From: Pseudomonadota bacterium
Lineage (GTDB): Bacteria > Pseudomonadota > Gammaproteobacteria > Burkholderiales > Burkholderiaceae_B
NCBI GenBank assembly: GCA_023432075.1
Contig: JAEYVD010000466.1
Location: 1-14,850 of the forward strand
DNA length: 14,850 nt
Direction: 5' to 3'
Part shown: piece by piece, positions 7,445 through 14,850 of the stretch
How the letters are laid out: every line of letters begins with the position of its first letter
Position numbering within the stretch: the first letter of the stretch is position 1
Notes under the pieces: model-generated
The model's database searches: none
What the model saw: only the letters and a program-made list of their open reading frames with translations
Told to the model about the DNA's origin: nothing
Made by a program: the position numbers and the translations under genes

Positions 7445-7840
7445 ATGAGCATGAGCGATCCCATCGCCGATATGCTGACCCGCATTCGCAATGCGCAGCA
7501 AGTGGACAAAGTTACGGTGAGCATGCCCTCCTCGAAGCTGAAGGCGGCTATTGCCGCTGTGCTGAAAGACGAAGGCTACATCGACAGCTTTGAAATCAAG
7601 GGCACCCAGGCCAAGCCTGAGCTCGAGATCACCCTGAAGTACTACGCTGGCCGTCCGGTCATCGAGCGCATCGAACGCGTCTCGCGCCCTGGTCTGCGTA
7701 TCTACAAGGGCCGTACCAGCATTCCTCAGGTCATGAACGGCCTGGGCGTGGCTATCGTTTCGACCTCGCGCGGCGTCATGACCGACCGTAAGGCTCGCGC
7801 CAACGGCGTCGGCGGCGAAGTGCTGTGCTACGTGGCCTAA
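7445..7840 (+). CDS. rpsH: 30S ribosomal protein S8
   Basis: This 131-residue protein matches S8 in length (E. coli 130). It begins [17 protein letters not shown] and has the C-terminal signature [18 protein letters not shown]8 is a primary binder of 16S rRNA central domain (helix 21) and, in E. coli, the autogenous repressor of the spc operon. The ATG at 7445 is preferred over a longer frame start at 7400 inside rpsN because GGAG lies just before it and the family begins here. The rpsN stop overlaps this ribosome-binding site. Confidence 0.97.
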   Translation: MSMSDPIADMLTRIRNAQQVDKVTVSMPSSKLKAAIAAVLKDEGYIDSFEIKGTQAKPELEITLKYYAGRPVIERIERVSRPGLRIYKGRTSIPQVMNGLGVAIVSTSRGVMTDRKARANGVGGEVLCYVA

Positions 7841-7852
7841 GGAGAAATTCGA

Positions 7853-8386
7853 ATGTCACGTATCGCTAAGTATCCGGTCGAACTGCCCAAGGGCGTCGAA
7901 GCTGACGTCAAGCAGGATCAGATCACTGTCAAGGGCCCGCTGGGCTCCTTGACCCAACCCCTGACTGGCGACGTCACGATTTCGCTGGACGGTGGCAAGC
8001 TCACGTTTGTCGCCGCCAACGATTCCCGTCACGCCAACGCCATGTCGGGTACCGTGCGCGCGCTGGTGGCCAACATGGTCAACGGCGTGAGCAAGGGATT
8101 CGAGCGCAAGCTGAACCTGGTTGGCGTGGGTTACCGCGCCTCGGTTCAAGGCGACGCCGTTAAGCTGCAGCTCGGTTTCTCGCACGACGTTTTGCATCAG
8201 TTGCCGGCCGGTATCAAGGCCGAATGCCCCACCCAGACGGAAATCGTCATCAAGGGCTCCAACAAGCAAGTCGTCGGTCAGGTGGCCGCTGAAATCCGCG
8301 CGTACCGCGAACCCGAACCCTACAAGGGCAAGGGCGTGCGTTACTCGGACGAACGCGTCGTCATCAAAGAAACCAAGAAGAAATAA
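7853..8386 (+). CDS. rplF: 50S ribosomal protein L6
   Basis: This 177-residue L6 has the two repeated alpha/beta domains and ends in the expected signature ([16 protein letters not shown], then a Lys-rich tail). L6 sits near the sarcin-ricin loop and the factor-binding site of the 50S subunit and is needed late in its assembly. It starts 12 bases after rpsH with a strong AAGGAG ribosome-binding site. Confidence 0.98.
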   Translation: MSRIAKYPVELPKGVEADVKQDQITVKGPLGSLTQPLTGDVTISLDGGKLTFVAANDSRHANAMSGTVRALVANMVNGVSKGFERKLNLVGVGYRASVQGDAVKLQLGFSHDVLHQLPAGIKAECPTQTEIVIKGSNKQVVGQVAAEIRAYREPEPYKGKGVRYSDERVVIKETKKK

Positions 8387-8407
8387 CGGCGCACGCAAGG
8401 ACGAATC

Positions 8408-8773
8408 ATGGACAAAAAAGTTTCCCGTTTGCGTCGTGCGGTTCCGACTCGCCGGAAGATCAACGAGCTGCGCGTTCATCGCCTCTCGATTTTCCGCTCG
8501 AACCAGCACATCTACGCCAACATCATTTCGCCGGAAGGCGATCGCGTTCTGGTCAGCGCCTCGACGGTGGAAGCCGAAGTGCGTGCGCAACTGGCCGGCC
8601 AAACCGGTCAGGGTGGCAACAAAGCCGCTGCGACGCTGGTTGGCAAGCGCGTGGCCGAAAAGGCCAAGGCTGCCGGTATCGAACTGGTCGCTTTCGATCG
8701 CTCGGGCTTTCGTTACCATGGCCGCGTCAAGGCGCTGGCCGATGCCGCGCGTGAAGCCGGCCTGAAGTTCTAA
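8408..8773 (+). CDS. rplR: 50S ribosomal protein L18
   Basis: This 121-residue protein (E. coli 117) has the basic N-terminus ([14 protein letters not shown]) and the conserved [15 protein letters not shown] segment, ending AAREAGLKF as is typical. L18 binds 5S rRNA and helps attach it to 23S rRNA. The gap from rplF is 21 bases and carries AAGGACGA as the ribosome-binding site. Confidence 0.97.
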   Translation: MDKKVSRLRRAVPTRRKINELRVHRLSIFRSNQHIYANIISPEGDRVLVSASTVEAEVRAQLAGQTGQGGNKAAATLVGKRVAEKAKAAGIELVAFDRSGFRYHGRVKALADAAREAGLKF

Positions 8774-8788
8774 GCGAGGATCTGTCAA

Positions 8789-9310
8789 ATGGCTAAAGTA
8801 CAAGGCAAGAACGCCGCGGAAAAAGAGAACGATGACGGCCTCCGCGAAAAGATGATCGCGGTCAACCGCGTGAGCAAAGTGGTCAAGGGTGGTCGCACCA
8901 TGAGCTTTGCCGCGCTGACCGTGGTTGGCGATGGCGATGGCCGCATCGGCATGGGTAAGGGCAAGGCGCGTGAAGTGCCGGTGTCCGTTCAGAAGGCCAT
9001 GGAACAAGCCCGTCGCGGCATGTTCAAGGTCGCTCTGAAGAACGGCACGCTGCACCACACCGTGGTCGGCAAGCATGGCGCCGCTACCGTGCTGATTTCG
9101 CCCGCTGCTGAAGGTACTGGCGTTATCGCCGGCGGCCCGATGCGCGCTATTTTCGAAGTGATGGGTGTGCGTAACGTGGTTGCCAAGAGCCTGGGCTCGA
9201 GCAACCCCTACAACATGGTTCGCGCCACGTTGAACGGCCTGCGCGCCTCCCTGACCCCGGCCGATGTTGCTGCCAAGCGCGGCAAGACGGTCGAAGAAAT
9301 CCTGGGGTAA
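8789..9310 (+). CDS. rpsE: 30S ribosomal protein S5
   Basis: This 173-residue S5 has an N-terminal double-stranded RNA-binding-like domain with the loop [20 protein letters not shown] (about residues 30-50), where spectinomycin-resistance changes occur in other bacteria. It also has the C-terminal S5 fold with [14 protein letters not shown]5 contributes to decoding accuracy and to mRNA unwinding at the entry channel. No resistance-type deletion is obvious in the loop. GCGAGGA precedes the ATG. Confidence 0.98.
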   Translation: MAKVQGKNAAEKENDDGLREKMIAVNRVSKVVKGGRTMSFAALTVVGDGDGRIGMGKGKAREVPVSVQKAMEQARRGMFKVALKNGTLHHTVVGKHGAATVLISPAAEGTGVIAGGPMRAIFEVMGVRNVVAKSLGSSNPYNMVRATLNGLRASLTPADVAAKRGKTVEEILG

Positions 9311-9313
9311 ATC

Positions 9314-9499
9314 ATGGCTCAGAAGCAGATCAAAGTGACCCTCGTGCGCTCGGTGATCGGTACCAAGCAATCGCACCGTGATACGGTTCGCGGTTTGGGC
9401 TTGGGTCGCATCAACAGCAGCCGCGTGCTGGTCGATACGCCCGAGGTGCGTGGGATGATCCGTAAGGTGGATTATCTCGTTTCCGTCTCGGAAGCCTAA
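9314..9499 (+). CDS. rpmD: 50S ribosomal protein L30
   Basis: This 61-residue L30 has the core [24 protein letters not shown] at residues 8-31 and the usual short length. It is a peripheral 23S rRNA-binding protein of the large subunit. Only three bases separate it from the rpsE stop, so the ribosome-binding site (TGGGG) lies in the rpsE coding end and translation is probably coupled. Confidence 0.97.
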   Translation: MAQKQIKVTLVRSVIGTKQSHRDTVRGLGLGRINSSRVLVDTPEVRGMIRKVDYLVSVSEA

Positions 9500-9508
9500 G
9501 GAATCACC

Positions 9509-9949
9509 ATGTCGGATATGCAACTTAATACGCTGAAGCCCGCCGAGGGCAGCAAGCACGCCAAGCGCCGCGTCGGCCGTGGCATCGGTTCGGGTCTGGG
9601 TAAGACCGCCGGCCGTGGTCACAAGGGTCAGAAGTCGCGCTCGGGCGGTTTCCACAAGGTTGGCTTCGAAGGCGGTCAAATGCCGCTGCAACGTCGCCTG
9701 CCCAAGCGTGGTTTCACCCCGCTGGGTCAACACCTGTATGCACAAGTTCTCTTGTCGGACCTCGAAGCCCTGCCCATCGACGAAATCGATGTGCAAGCGC
9801 TGAAGGCGGCCGGCGTGATTGGCCAGGCGGTTCGTTACGCCAAGGTCATCAAGTCTGGTGAACTCTCGCGCAAGGTCGTGCTCAAGGGCATTACCGCGAC
9901 GGCCGGCGCTCGCGCCGCCATCGAAGCCGCGGGCGGCTCGCTTGCTTGA
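9509..9949 (+). CDS. rplO: 50S ribosomal protein L15
   Basis: This 146-residue L15 has the Gly/Arg/Lys-rich N-terminal extension that reaches into 23S rRNA ([19 protein letters not shown] at about residues 24-42) and the globular C-terminal domain. It is a late-assembling large-subunit protein. It starts nine bases after rpmD with AAGGA overlapping the rpmD stop, and it is followed by secY as in most bacteria. Confidence 0.97.
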   Translation: MSDMQLNTLKPAEGSKHAKRRVGRGIGSGLGKTAGRGHKGQKSRSGGFHKVGFEGGQMPLQRRLPKRGFTPLGQHLYAQVLLSDLEALPIDEIDVQALKAAGVIGQAVRYAKVIKSGELSRKVVLKGITATAGARAAIEAAGGSLA

Positions 9950-9962
9950 TCAGAGGTGACGA

Positions 9963-11288
9963 GTGGCTAACGCGCAGGCATTGGGCAAATCCGGAGCACG
10001 ATACGGCGATTTGAAGCGCCGTCTGGTGTTCCTGGTGCTCGCCCTGGTGGTTTACCGTTTGGGTACACACATCCCGGTTCCGGGTATCAACCCGGACGCG
10101 CTGGCGGACTTGTTCCGTCAGAACCAGGGCGGGATCCTGGGCCTGTTCAACATGTTCTCGGGCGGGGCGCTCTCGCGTTTCTCGATTTTTGCCCTGGGGA
10201 TCATGCCGTACATTTCGGCATCCATCATCATGCAGTTGATGTCGGTGGTGGTGCCGTCGCTGGAAGCGCTCAAGAAAGAGGGCGAATCCGGTCGTCGGAA
10301 GATTACCCAATACACCCGCTACGGCACGGTCGTGCTGGCGCTGGTGCAAGCAGTGGGCATTTCGGTGGCGTTGGAGTCCCAACAGGGACTGGTGATCGAT
10401 CCGGGCATGCTGTTCCGCTTCACGACCGTCGTGACCTTGGTCACCGGCACCATGTTCGTCATGTGGCTGGGTGAGCAAATCACGGAGCGCGGTCTGGGCA
10501 ACGGGATCTCCATCCTGATCTTCGCAGGTATCGTTGCGGGTCTGCCCGCGGCGCTGGCTGCACTGTTGGACCTGGTCCGCACCAACGCGATGTCCGTGCT
10601 TTCGGCGCTGTTCATCGTGGCTCTGGTGGTGCTGGTTACCGCTTTTGTGGTGTTCGTGGAACGCGGACAGCGCAAGATCACGGTGAACTACGCCAAGCGT
10701 CAGGTCGGCAACAAGGTCTACGGTGGTCAGAGCTCGCATCTGCCGCTGAAGCTGAACATGGCAGGGGTGATTCCGCCGATCTTCGCGTCGTCGATCATTC
10801 TGTTCCCGGCCACGATCACGAGCTGGTTCTCCAGCAGCGAGAACATGCGCTGGCTTAGCGACTTGGCTGCGGCCCTGTCGCCTCGTCAACCGCTCTACAT
10901 CACGCTGTACTCGGTCGCGATTATTTTCTTCTGCTTTTTCTACACGGCTCTGGTTTTCAACAGCCGCGAAACGGCGGACAACCTGAAGAAGAGTGGTGCG
11001 TTTGTTCCGGGCATCCGTCCGGGCGAGCAAACGGCGCGCTACATCGACAAGATCCTGATGCGTTTGACGCTCGCAGGTGCCATCTACATCACGTTGGTGT
11101 GCCTGTTGCCGGAATTCTTGGTGATGCGCTGGAACGTTCCCTTCTACTTCGGTGGTACGTCTCTGTTGATCATTGTGGTGGTGACGATGGATTTCATGGC
11201 GCAGGTTCAGGCCTACATGATGTCTCACCAGTACGACTCGTTGCTCAAGAAGGCCAACTTCAAGGGCGCGGGTTTGCCGATGCGGTAA
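9963..11288 (+). CDS. secY: SecY, protein translocase channel subunit
   Basis: This 441-residue inner-membrane protein is close to the E. coli length (443). It has ten hydrophobic segments expected of SecY, beginning with [21 protein letters not shown]. Signatures seen include [20 protein letters not shown] (plug and second membrane segment), the cytoplasmic loop [15 protein letters not shown], and [15 protein letters not shown]. SecY forms the pore of the SecYEG translocon for exported and membrane proteins. The start is GTG at 9963 after an unusually good ribosome-binding site, AGAGGTGA. It lies between rplO and infA, the normal position in the spc operon. Confidence 0.98.
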   Translation: MANAQALGKSGARYGDLKRRLVFLVLALVVYRLGTHIPVPGINPDALADLFRQNQGGILGLFNMFSGGALSRFSIFALGIMPYISASIIMQLMSVVVPSLEALKKEGESGRRKITQYTRYGTVVLALVQAVGISVALESQQGLVIDPGMLFRFTTVVTLVTGTMFVMWLGEQITERGLGNGISILIFAGIVAGLPAALAALLDLVRTNAMSVLSALFIVALVVLVTAFVVFVERGQRKITVNYAKRQVGNKVYGGQSSHLPLKLNMAGVIPPIFASSIILFPATITSWFSSSENMRWLSDLAAALSPRQPLYITLYSVAIIFFCFFYTALVFNSRETADNLKKSGAFVPGIRPGEQTARYIDKILMRLTLAGAIYITLVCLLPEFLVMRWNVPFYFGGTSLLIIVVVTMDFMAQVQAYMMSHQYDSLLKKANFKGAGLPMR

Positions 11289-11296
11289 GCAAAAGA

Positions 11297-11515
11297 ATGT
11301 CCAAGGACGACGTCATTCAGATGCAAGGTGAGGTTCTTGAGAACCTCCCGAACGCGACATTTCGCGTCAAGCTCGAAAACGGCCACGTGGTGTTGGGCCA
11401 TATTTCCGGCAAGATGCGTATGCATTACATCCGGATCCTGCCGGGTGACAAGGTCACAGTGGAGCTCACGCCCTATGATCTGACGCGAGCCAGGATTGTT
11501 TTCCGCTCCAAGTGA
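11297..11515 (+). CDS. infA: Translation initiation factor IF-1
   Basis: This 72-residue protein is a single S1/OB-fold domain, the usual length for IF1. The stretches [15 protein letters not shown] and [13 protein letters not shown] are hallmarks. IF1 occupies the ribosomal A site during initiation with IF2 and IF3. The frame is open back to 11099 inside secY, but the conserved N-terminus ([13 protein letters not shown]) sets the ATG at 11297. There is hardly any ribosome-binding site (GCAAAAGA), so it probably relies on coupling to secY eight bases upstream. The place between secY and rpmJ is common in betaproteobacteria and Gram-positives but not E. coli. Confidence 0.97.
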   Translation: MSKDDVIQMQGEVLENLPNATFRVKLENGHVVLGHISGKMRMHYIRILPGDKVTVELTPYDLTRARIVFRSK

Positions 11516-11549
11516 GCGAAACCGGATTACGGAAAATTAGGAGTCAACC

Positions 11550-11663
11550 ATGAAAGTAATGGCATCGGTTAAGCGGATCTGCCGCAACTGCAAAGTTATC
11601 AAACGTCACGGCGTGGTGCGCGTTATCTGCACCGACCCGCGTCACAAGCAGCGTCAAGGCTAA
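11550..11663 (+). CDS. rpmJ: 50S ribosomal protein L36, zinc-binding form
   Basis: This 37-residue protein reads [20 protein letters not shown] at the start and ends RHKQRQG. It carries the zinc-binding pattern of L36: C11, C14, C27 and H32 (C-x2-C-x12-C-x4-H). It is the smallest large-subunit protein and binds 23S rRNA. TTAGGAG precedes the ATG. Some bacteria carry a second, zinc-free L36 paralogue used under zinc shortage; none is in this window. Confidence 0.97.
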
Positions 11664-11706
11664 CTCGGGTTAGCGACTACGCAACGGATTTATTCAAGGA
11701 ACAGTC

Positions 11707-12072
11707 ATGGCCCGTATTGCTGGCATTAACATTCCGCCGCAACAGCACGCCGAGATCGGCCTGACCGCCATTTTTGGCATCGGTCGTACGCGCGCTCGCA
11801 AGATTTGCGAAGCGGCAAACGTACCCTTTGACAAAAAGGTCAAGGATCTGAGCGACGCTGAATTGGAACGCGTCCGCGAACATGTTGGTTTGTTCACGGT
11901 TGAAGGCGACCTGCGTCGTGAAGTACAGCTCTCGATCAAGCGTTTGATCGACCTGGGAACCTACCGCGGTATGCGTCACAAGCGCGGTTTGCCCGTGCGC
12001 GGCCAGCGCACTCGCACCAACGCCCGGACCCGCAAGGGCCCGCGTCGTGCTGCTGCGTCCCTGAAGAAATAA
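11707..12072 (+). CDS. rpsM: 30S ribosomal protein S13
   Basis: This 121-residue S13 has the N-terminal helix-two-turn-helix region ([18 protein letters not shown], about residues 19-36) and the basic C-terminal tail ([20 protein letters not shown]) that reaches between head and tRNAs. It forms an intersubunit bridge with L5. This is the first gene of the alpha block. Only 43 bases separate it from rpmJ, with AAGGAACAG as ribosome-binding site. That is too short for a full E. coli-style S4-binding pseudoknot leader unless the rpmJ coding sequence takes part. Confidence 0.98.
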   Translation: MARIAGINIPPQQHAEIGLTAIFGIGRTRARKICEAANVPFDKKVKDLSDAELERVREHVGLFTVEGDLRREVQLSIKRLIDLGTYRGMRHKRGLPVRGQRTRTNARTRKGPRRAAASLKK

Positions 12073-12087
12073 TCGAGGAACAGGATT

Positions 12088-12489
12088 ATGGCGAAAGCTT
12101 CCACCAGCGGCGCTTCGCGCGTGCGCAAAAAGGTCAAGAAGAACGTCTCGGACGGCATCGCGCACGTTCACGCTTCGTTCAACAACACCATCATCACCAT
12201 CACCGACCGTCAGGGCAACGCGCTGTCGTGGGCCACGTCGGGCGGTGCTGGCTTCAAGGGTTCGCGTAAGTCGACCCCGTTTGCCGCGCAGGTTGCCGCT
12301 GAAACGGCCGGCCGCGTTGCGCTCGAGTACGGCATCAAGACGCTGGAAGTCCGCATCAAGGGCCCCGGTCCTGGCCGCGAGTCGTCGGTTCGCGCACTGA
12401 ACGCGCTGGGCATCAAGATCTCGTCCATCGCCGACATCACGCCCGTTCCGCACAACGGCTGCCGTCCGCCGAAGCGTCGTCGTATCTAA
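12088..12489 (+). CDS. rpsK: 30S ribosomal protein S11
   Basis: This 133-residue S11 has the conserved core [20 protein letters not shown] and the C-terminal signature (residues 101-125, from [15 protein letters not shown] to [15 protein letters not shown]). It lies on the 30S platform next to the mRNA exit and pairs with S6, S18 and S21. It starts 15 bases after rpsM with GAGGAACAGGA. Confidence 0.98.
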   Translation: MAKASTSGASRVRKKVKKNVSDGIAHVHASFNNTIITITDRQGNALSWATSGGAGFKGSRKSTPFAAQVAAETAGRVALEYGIKTLEVRIKGPGPGRESSVRALNALGIKISSIADITPVPHNGCRPPKRRRI

Positions 12490-12500
12490 AGGGAATCCAC

Positions 12501-13124
12501 ATGGCACGTTATATTGGACCCAAATGCAAGCTCTCGCGCCGCGAGGGTACTGACCTGTTCCTGAAGAGCGCCCGCCGCTCGCTGGATTCCAAGTGCAAGC
12601 TGGATTCCAAGCCTGGCCAACACGGCCGCACTTCGGGTGCCCGCACTTCCGACTACGGCCTGCAGCTGCGCGAAAAGCAAAAGCTCAAGCGCATGTACGG
12701 TGTGCTGGAAAAGCAATTCCGCAAGTACTTCGCTGAAGCCGAGCGCCGCCGTGGCAACACCGGCGAAACGCTGATCCAGCTGCTGGAATCGCGCCTGGAC
12801 AACGTCGTCTACCGCATGGGCTTCGGCTCGACGCGCGCCGAAGCTCGCCAGCTGGTGAGCCACCGCGCCATCGAACTGAACGGCCACACGGCTGACATCG
12901 CTTCGATGCTGGTCAAGGCTGGCGACGTCATCTCGGTTCGTGAAAAGGCCAAGAAGCAAGGCCGTATCAAGGAATCGCTCGACCTGGCTACCAGCATCGG
13001 CATCCCCCAGTGGGTGGAAGTCGACGCGGCCAAGCTGACCGGCACGTTCAAGTCGGCCCCCGATCGCGCTGACGTCGCTCGCGACATCAACGAATCGATG
13101 GTCGTCGAACTGTACTCGCGTTAA
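12501..13124 (+). CDS. rpsD: 30S ribosomal protein S4
   Basis: This 207-residue S4 (E. coli 206) has an N-terminal S4 domain beginning [20 protein letters not shown]. An S4 RNA-binding (Hsp15/TyrS-like) fold follows around residues 95-160 ([20 protein letters not shown]), and the protein ends VVELYSR. Cys occurs only at positions 9 and 32, so it is the zinc-free type. S4 starts 16S rRNA folding, and in E. coli it represses its own operon and acts as an antitermination factor. It is followed by an unusually long, structured gap before rpoA. Confidence 0.98.
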   Translation: MARYIGPKCKLSRREGTDLFLKSARRSLDSKCKLDSKPGQHGRTSGARTSDYGLQLREKQKLKRMYGVLEKQFRKYFAEAERRRGNTGETLIQLLESRLDNVVYRMGFGSTRAEARQLVSHRAIELNGHTADIASMLVKAGDVISVREKAKKQGRIKESLDLATSIGIPQWVEVDAAKLTGTFKSAPDRADVARDINESMVVELYSR

Positions 13125-13353
13125 TCACGCCTGCCGGCGCCTCCTTCGCAAGGTGCTGGCAAGCTGGTCCCGCGACCCGGTCGACCCGTTTGCACGTCCC
13201 GCAGCAGCCCGCTTTCGCCGTTTTGGTGGAGCGGGCTTTGCGGTAAGTATCGGGCGGCTTTTTCGCAGCCCGTGTTTCAAGCTTTACCGTCTCACCCTGT
13301 CCATCAGCCTTATCGGTGTAACGAGCCGAGGGTATTGAAAAGGAATTCAGTAC
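13125..13353 (+). promoter_or_regulatory. Structured rpsD-rpoA intergenic region
   Basis: This 229-base gap has no open reading frame of note. It holds hairpin A, AGCCCGCT 13206-13213 with AGCGGGCT 13230-13237 (then only TTGCGG). Hairpin B follows, CGGGC 13251-13255 with GCCCG 13268-13272, its loop containing TTTTT. The right arm of A can instead pair with the right arm of B, so the structures can compete. No clean -35/-10 pair is seen, and AAAAGGAA serves rpoA. It may be a partial terminator or attenuator that sets alpha-subunit levels apart from the ribosomal proteins. Confidence 0.45.
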
Positions 13354-14340
13354 ATGTCCACTCAAGGTTTCCTGAAGCCGCGCTCCATTGAAGTCGAACC
13401 GGTCGGCACGCACCATGCCAAGATCGTGATGGAGCCGTTCGAGCGTGGCTACGGTCACACGCTGGGCAACGCCCTGCGCCGCATCCTGTTGTCTTCGATG
13501 ACCGGCTACGCGCCGACCGAAGTCCAGATGACCGGTGTGGTGCACGAATACTCGACCATCCCGGGCGTTCGCGAAGATGTCGTCGACATCCTGCTGAACC
13601 TGAAGGGCGTGGTCTTCAAGCTGCACAACCGCGACGAAGTGACGCTGGTTCTGCGCAAGTCCGGCGCCGGCACCGTGCTGGCCAGCGACATCGAGCTGCC
13701 GCACGACGTCGAGATCATCAACCCCGGCCATGCCATCTGCAACCTGACGGAAGCGGGCAAGCTGGAAATGCAGATCAAGGTCGAGAAGGGCCGCGGCTAT
13801 GTGCCCGGCAACGTGCGCGCGCTGTCGGAAGACCGCACCCACACCATCGGCCGCATCGTTCTGGACGCCTCGTTCAGCCCGGTTCGCCGCGTGAGCTACG
13901 CCGTTGAAAGCGCCCGCGTGGAACAACGCACCGACCTGGACAAGCTGGTTCTGGACATCGAAACCAACGGCGTGATCTCGCCCGAGGAAGCGGTGCGCCA
14001 ATCGGCCCGCATCCTGATGGACCAGATCTCGGTGTTCGCCGCCCTGGAAGGTGCTGGCGATTCGTACGAAGCCCCGGTCCGCGGCACGCCGCAAATCGAT
14101 CCGGTGCTGCTGCGCCCGGTCGACGACCTGGAGCTGACGGTGCGTTCGGCCAACTGCCTGAAGGCCGAAAACATCTACTACATCGGCGACCTGATCCAGC
14201 GTACCGAAAACGAGCTGCTCAAGACCCCGAACCTGGGTCGCAAGTCGCTCAACGAGATCAAGGAAGTGCTGGCTGCACGTGGCCTGACCCTTGGCATGAA
14301 GCTCGAGAACTGGCCGCCCCTGGGCCTGGAGCGTCCCTAA
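13354..14340 (+). CDS. rpoA: DNA-directed RNA polymerase alpha subunit
   Basis: This 328-residue alpha subunit has the N-terminal dimerisation and assembly domain (about 1-230, including [15 protein letters not shown]). A linker and the C-terminal DNA- and activator-binding domain (about 250-316) follow. In it, R264 in [13 protein letters not shown] corresponds to E. coli R265, which contacts UP-element DNA. The helix-hairpin-helix stretch [19 protein letters not shown] is intact. A strong AAGGAA precedes the ATG. It shares the operon with ribosomal genes, as in most bacteria, but here long structured gaps lie on both sides, so its expression may be set separately. Confidence 0.99.
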   Translation: MSTQGFLKPRSIEVEPVGTHHAKIVMEPFERGYGHTLGNALRRILLSSMTGYAPTEVQMTGVVHEYSTIPGVREDVVDILLNLKGVVFKLHNRDEVTLVLRKSGAGTVLASDIELPHDVEIINPGHAICNLTEAGKLEMQIKVEKGRGYVPGNVRALSEDRTHTIGRIVLDASFSPVRRVSYAVESARVEQRTDLDKLVLDIETNGVISPEEAVRQSARILMDQISVFAALEGAGDSYEAPVRGTPQIDPVLLRPVDDLELTVRSANCLKAENIYYIGDLIQRTENELLKTPNLGRKSLNEIKEVLAARGLTLGMKLENWPPLGLERP

Positions 14341-14355
14341 GTCTTGAAAGGGTGC

Positions 14356-14410
14356 CGCCCCTGCGAAGGGGCGTCTCCCACAGCGCCCGGCCTTCGTTGC
14401 CGGGCGATTT
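14356..14410 (+). terminator. Tandem GC-rich hairpins after rpoA, possible partial terminator
   Basis: CGCCCCT 14356-14362 pairs with AGGGGCG 14367-14373 (GCGA loop). CGCCCGGC 14384-14391 pairs with GCCGGGCG 14399-14406 (7-base loop), followed by ATTT. The first hairpin has no T-tract and the second only a weak one. A further overlapping dyad, CGATTT-GCG-AAATCG (14405-14419), could compete. They may terminate part of the transcripts before rplQ, or protect the rpoA mRNA end. Confidence 0.4.
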
Positions 14411-14422
14411 GCGAAATCGTCG

Positions 14423-14428
14423 TAAAAT
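14423..14428 (+). promoter_or_regulatory. Possible -10 box ahead of rplQ
   Basis: TAAAAT resembles a sigma-70 -10 box, 100 bases before rplQ and just after the hairpins. The nearest -35-like TTGCCG (14397-14402) is 20 bases away, too far for a good promoter, so this is only a suggestion. Confidence 0.2.
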
Positions 14429-14449
14429 GCCCCGTTTTCTACCGGACCG

Positions 14450-14504
14450 CAGCCTGATTGCAGGCTGATAGAAGAGCCGGCAACCCGATGGCGGAAACGC
14501 CGTC
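14450..14504 (+). promoter_or_regulatory. Two hairpins in the rplQ leader
   Basis: CAGCCTG 14450-14456 pairs with CAGGCTG 14461-14467 around a 4-base loop. GATGGCG 14487-14493 pairs with CGCCGTC 14498-14504 (one U-G pair) around a GAAA tetraloop, a stable GNRA loop. The rplQ ribosome-binding site (AAAGGAAA) follows within 25 bases. This could be a protein- or ribosome-sensing leader, or only mRNA stabilising structure. Confidence 0.4.
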
Positions 14505-14527
14505 TTTAGATTCAAAGGAAACTTATC

Positions 14528-14850
14528 ATGCGTCACGGTAATGGCTTGCGTAAGCTCAACCGCACCAGCAGTCACCGTCTTGCCATGTTCCGCAACATGG
14601 CTGTTTCGCTGATCACTCACGAAGCAATCAAGACCACGCTGCCGAAGGCGAAAGAATTGCGCCGCGTCATCGAACCCCTGATCACGCTGGGCAAGGAGCC
14701 CACCCTCGCGAACAAGCGTCTGGCCTTTGCCCGTCTGCGCGATCGCGATGCGGTTGTGAAGCTGTTTGCCGAAATCGGCCCGCGCTACGCGGCCCGTAAC
14801 GGCGGCTACACCCGCGTGCTGAAGATGGGCTTCCGTCAAGGCGACAACGC
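14528..14850 (+). CDS. rplQ: 50S ribosomal protein L17, 3' end missing
   Basis: The first 107 residues of L17 are present (the full E. coli protein has 127), and the window ends inside the gene. The family stretch [20 protein letters not shown] and [20 protein letters not shown] are clear, as is [17 protein letters not shown] at the end. L17 binds 23S rRNA near the peptide exit tunnel. AAAGGAAA precedes the ATG. It normally follows rpoA closely at the end of the alpha operon; here the gap is 187 bases with several hairpins. Confidence 0.97.
   Translation, partial: MRHGNGLRKLNRTSSHRLAMFRNMAVSLITHEAIKTTLPKAKELRRVIEPLITLGKEPTLANKRLAFARLRDRDAVVKLFAEIGPRYAARNGGYTRVLKMGFRQGDN

Noticed and set aside
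1..14850. Search for CRISPR arrays, insertion sequences, attachment sites, tRNA or rRNA genes and defence genes
   Set aside because: I saw no repeat-spacer pattern, transposase-like protein, long terminal repeats or RNA gene. The window is a housekeeping locus plus four accessory genes.

Overview
The window looks like a piece of chromosome from a high-GC betaproteobacterium of the family Alcaligenaceae, most likely Achromobacter or Bordetella. The evidence is the protein sequences themselves (for example a 328-residue RpoA and a 207-residue zinc-free S4), the contiguous order secY-infA-rpmJ-rpsM, and the codon use. The genus is an inference from memory of the families; no search was run.

The left third (1-5520) holds four accessory genes. 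First is the 3' part of an AraC-type regulator (+), which converges on a large lipoprotein metallophosphoesterase (-) across a shared hairpin. Next is an NAD(P)-dependent aldehyde dehydrogenase of the succinate-semialdehyde dehydrogenase type (-), with a textbook terminator. Divergent from it is an aspartyl/asparaginyl beta-hydroxylase-family enzyme (LpxO-like, +). A good match to a PhoB box lies upstream of the phosphoesterase.

The right two thirds (about 5590-14850) are the spc and alpha ribosomal protein operons fused into one run of 18 genes, all on +: rplN, rplX, rplE, rpsN, rpsH, rplF, rplR, rpsE, rpmD, rplO, secY, infA, rpmJ, rpsM, rpsK, rpsD, rpoA and rplQ (cut by the window end). They encode ribosomal proteins of both subunits, the SecY translocon pore, initiation factor IF1 and the RNA polymerase alpha subunit. 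From rplN to rpsD the gaps are 3-43 bases, which suggests one transcript with translational coupling. A sigma-70-like promoter is visible at 5593-5621, ahead of an unusually long leader of about 235 bases.

Three regions of this operon hold more non-coding sequence than a plain ribosomal operon needs: the rplN leader (5521-5863), the rpsD-rpoA gap (229 bases) and the rpoA-rplQ gap (187 bases). All three contain hairpins that could tune expression of downstream genes separately. The S10-operon genes that normally precede rplN are not in the 5.8 kb upstream, so the S10 and spc blocks are separated here by unrelated genes. I found no mobile element, CRISPR array, tRNA or rRNA. No new defence or biosynthetic system is evident; the most interesting material is regulatory.
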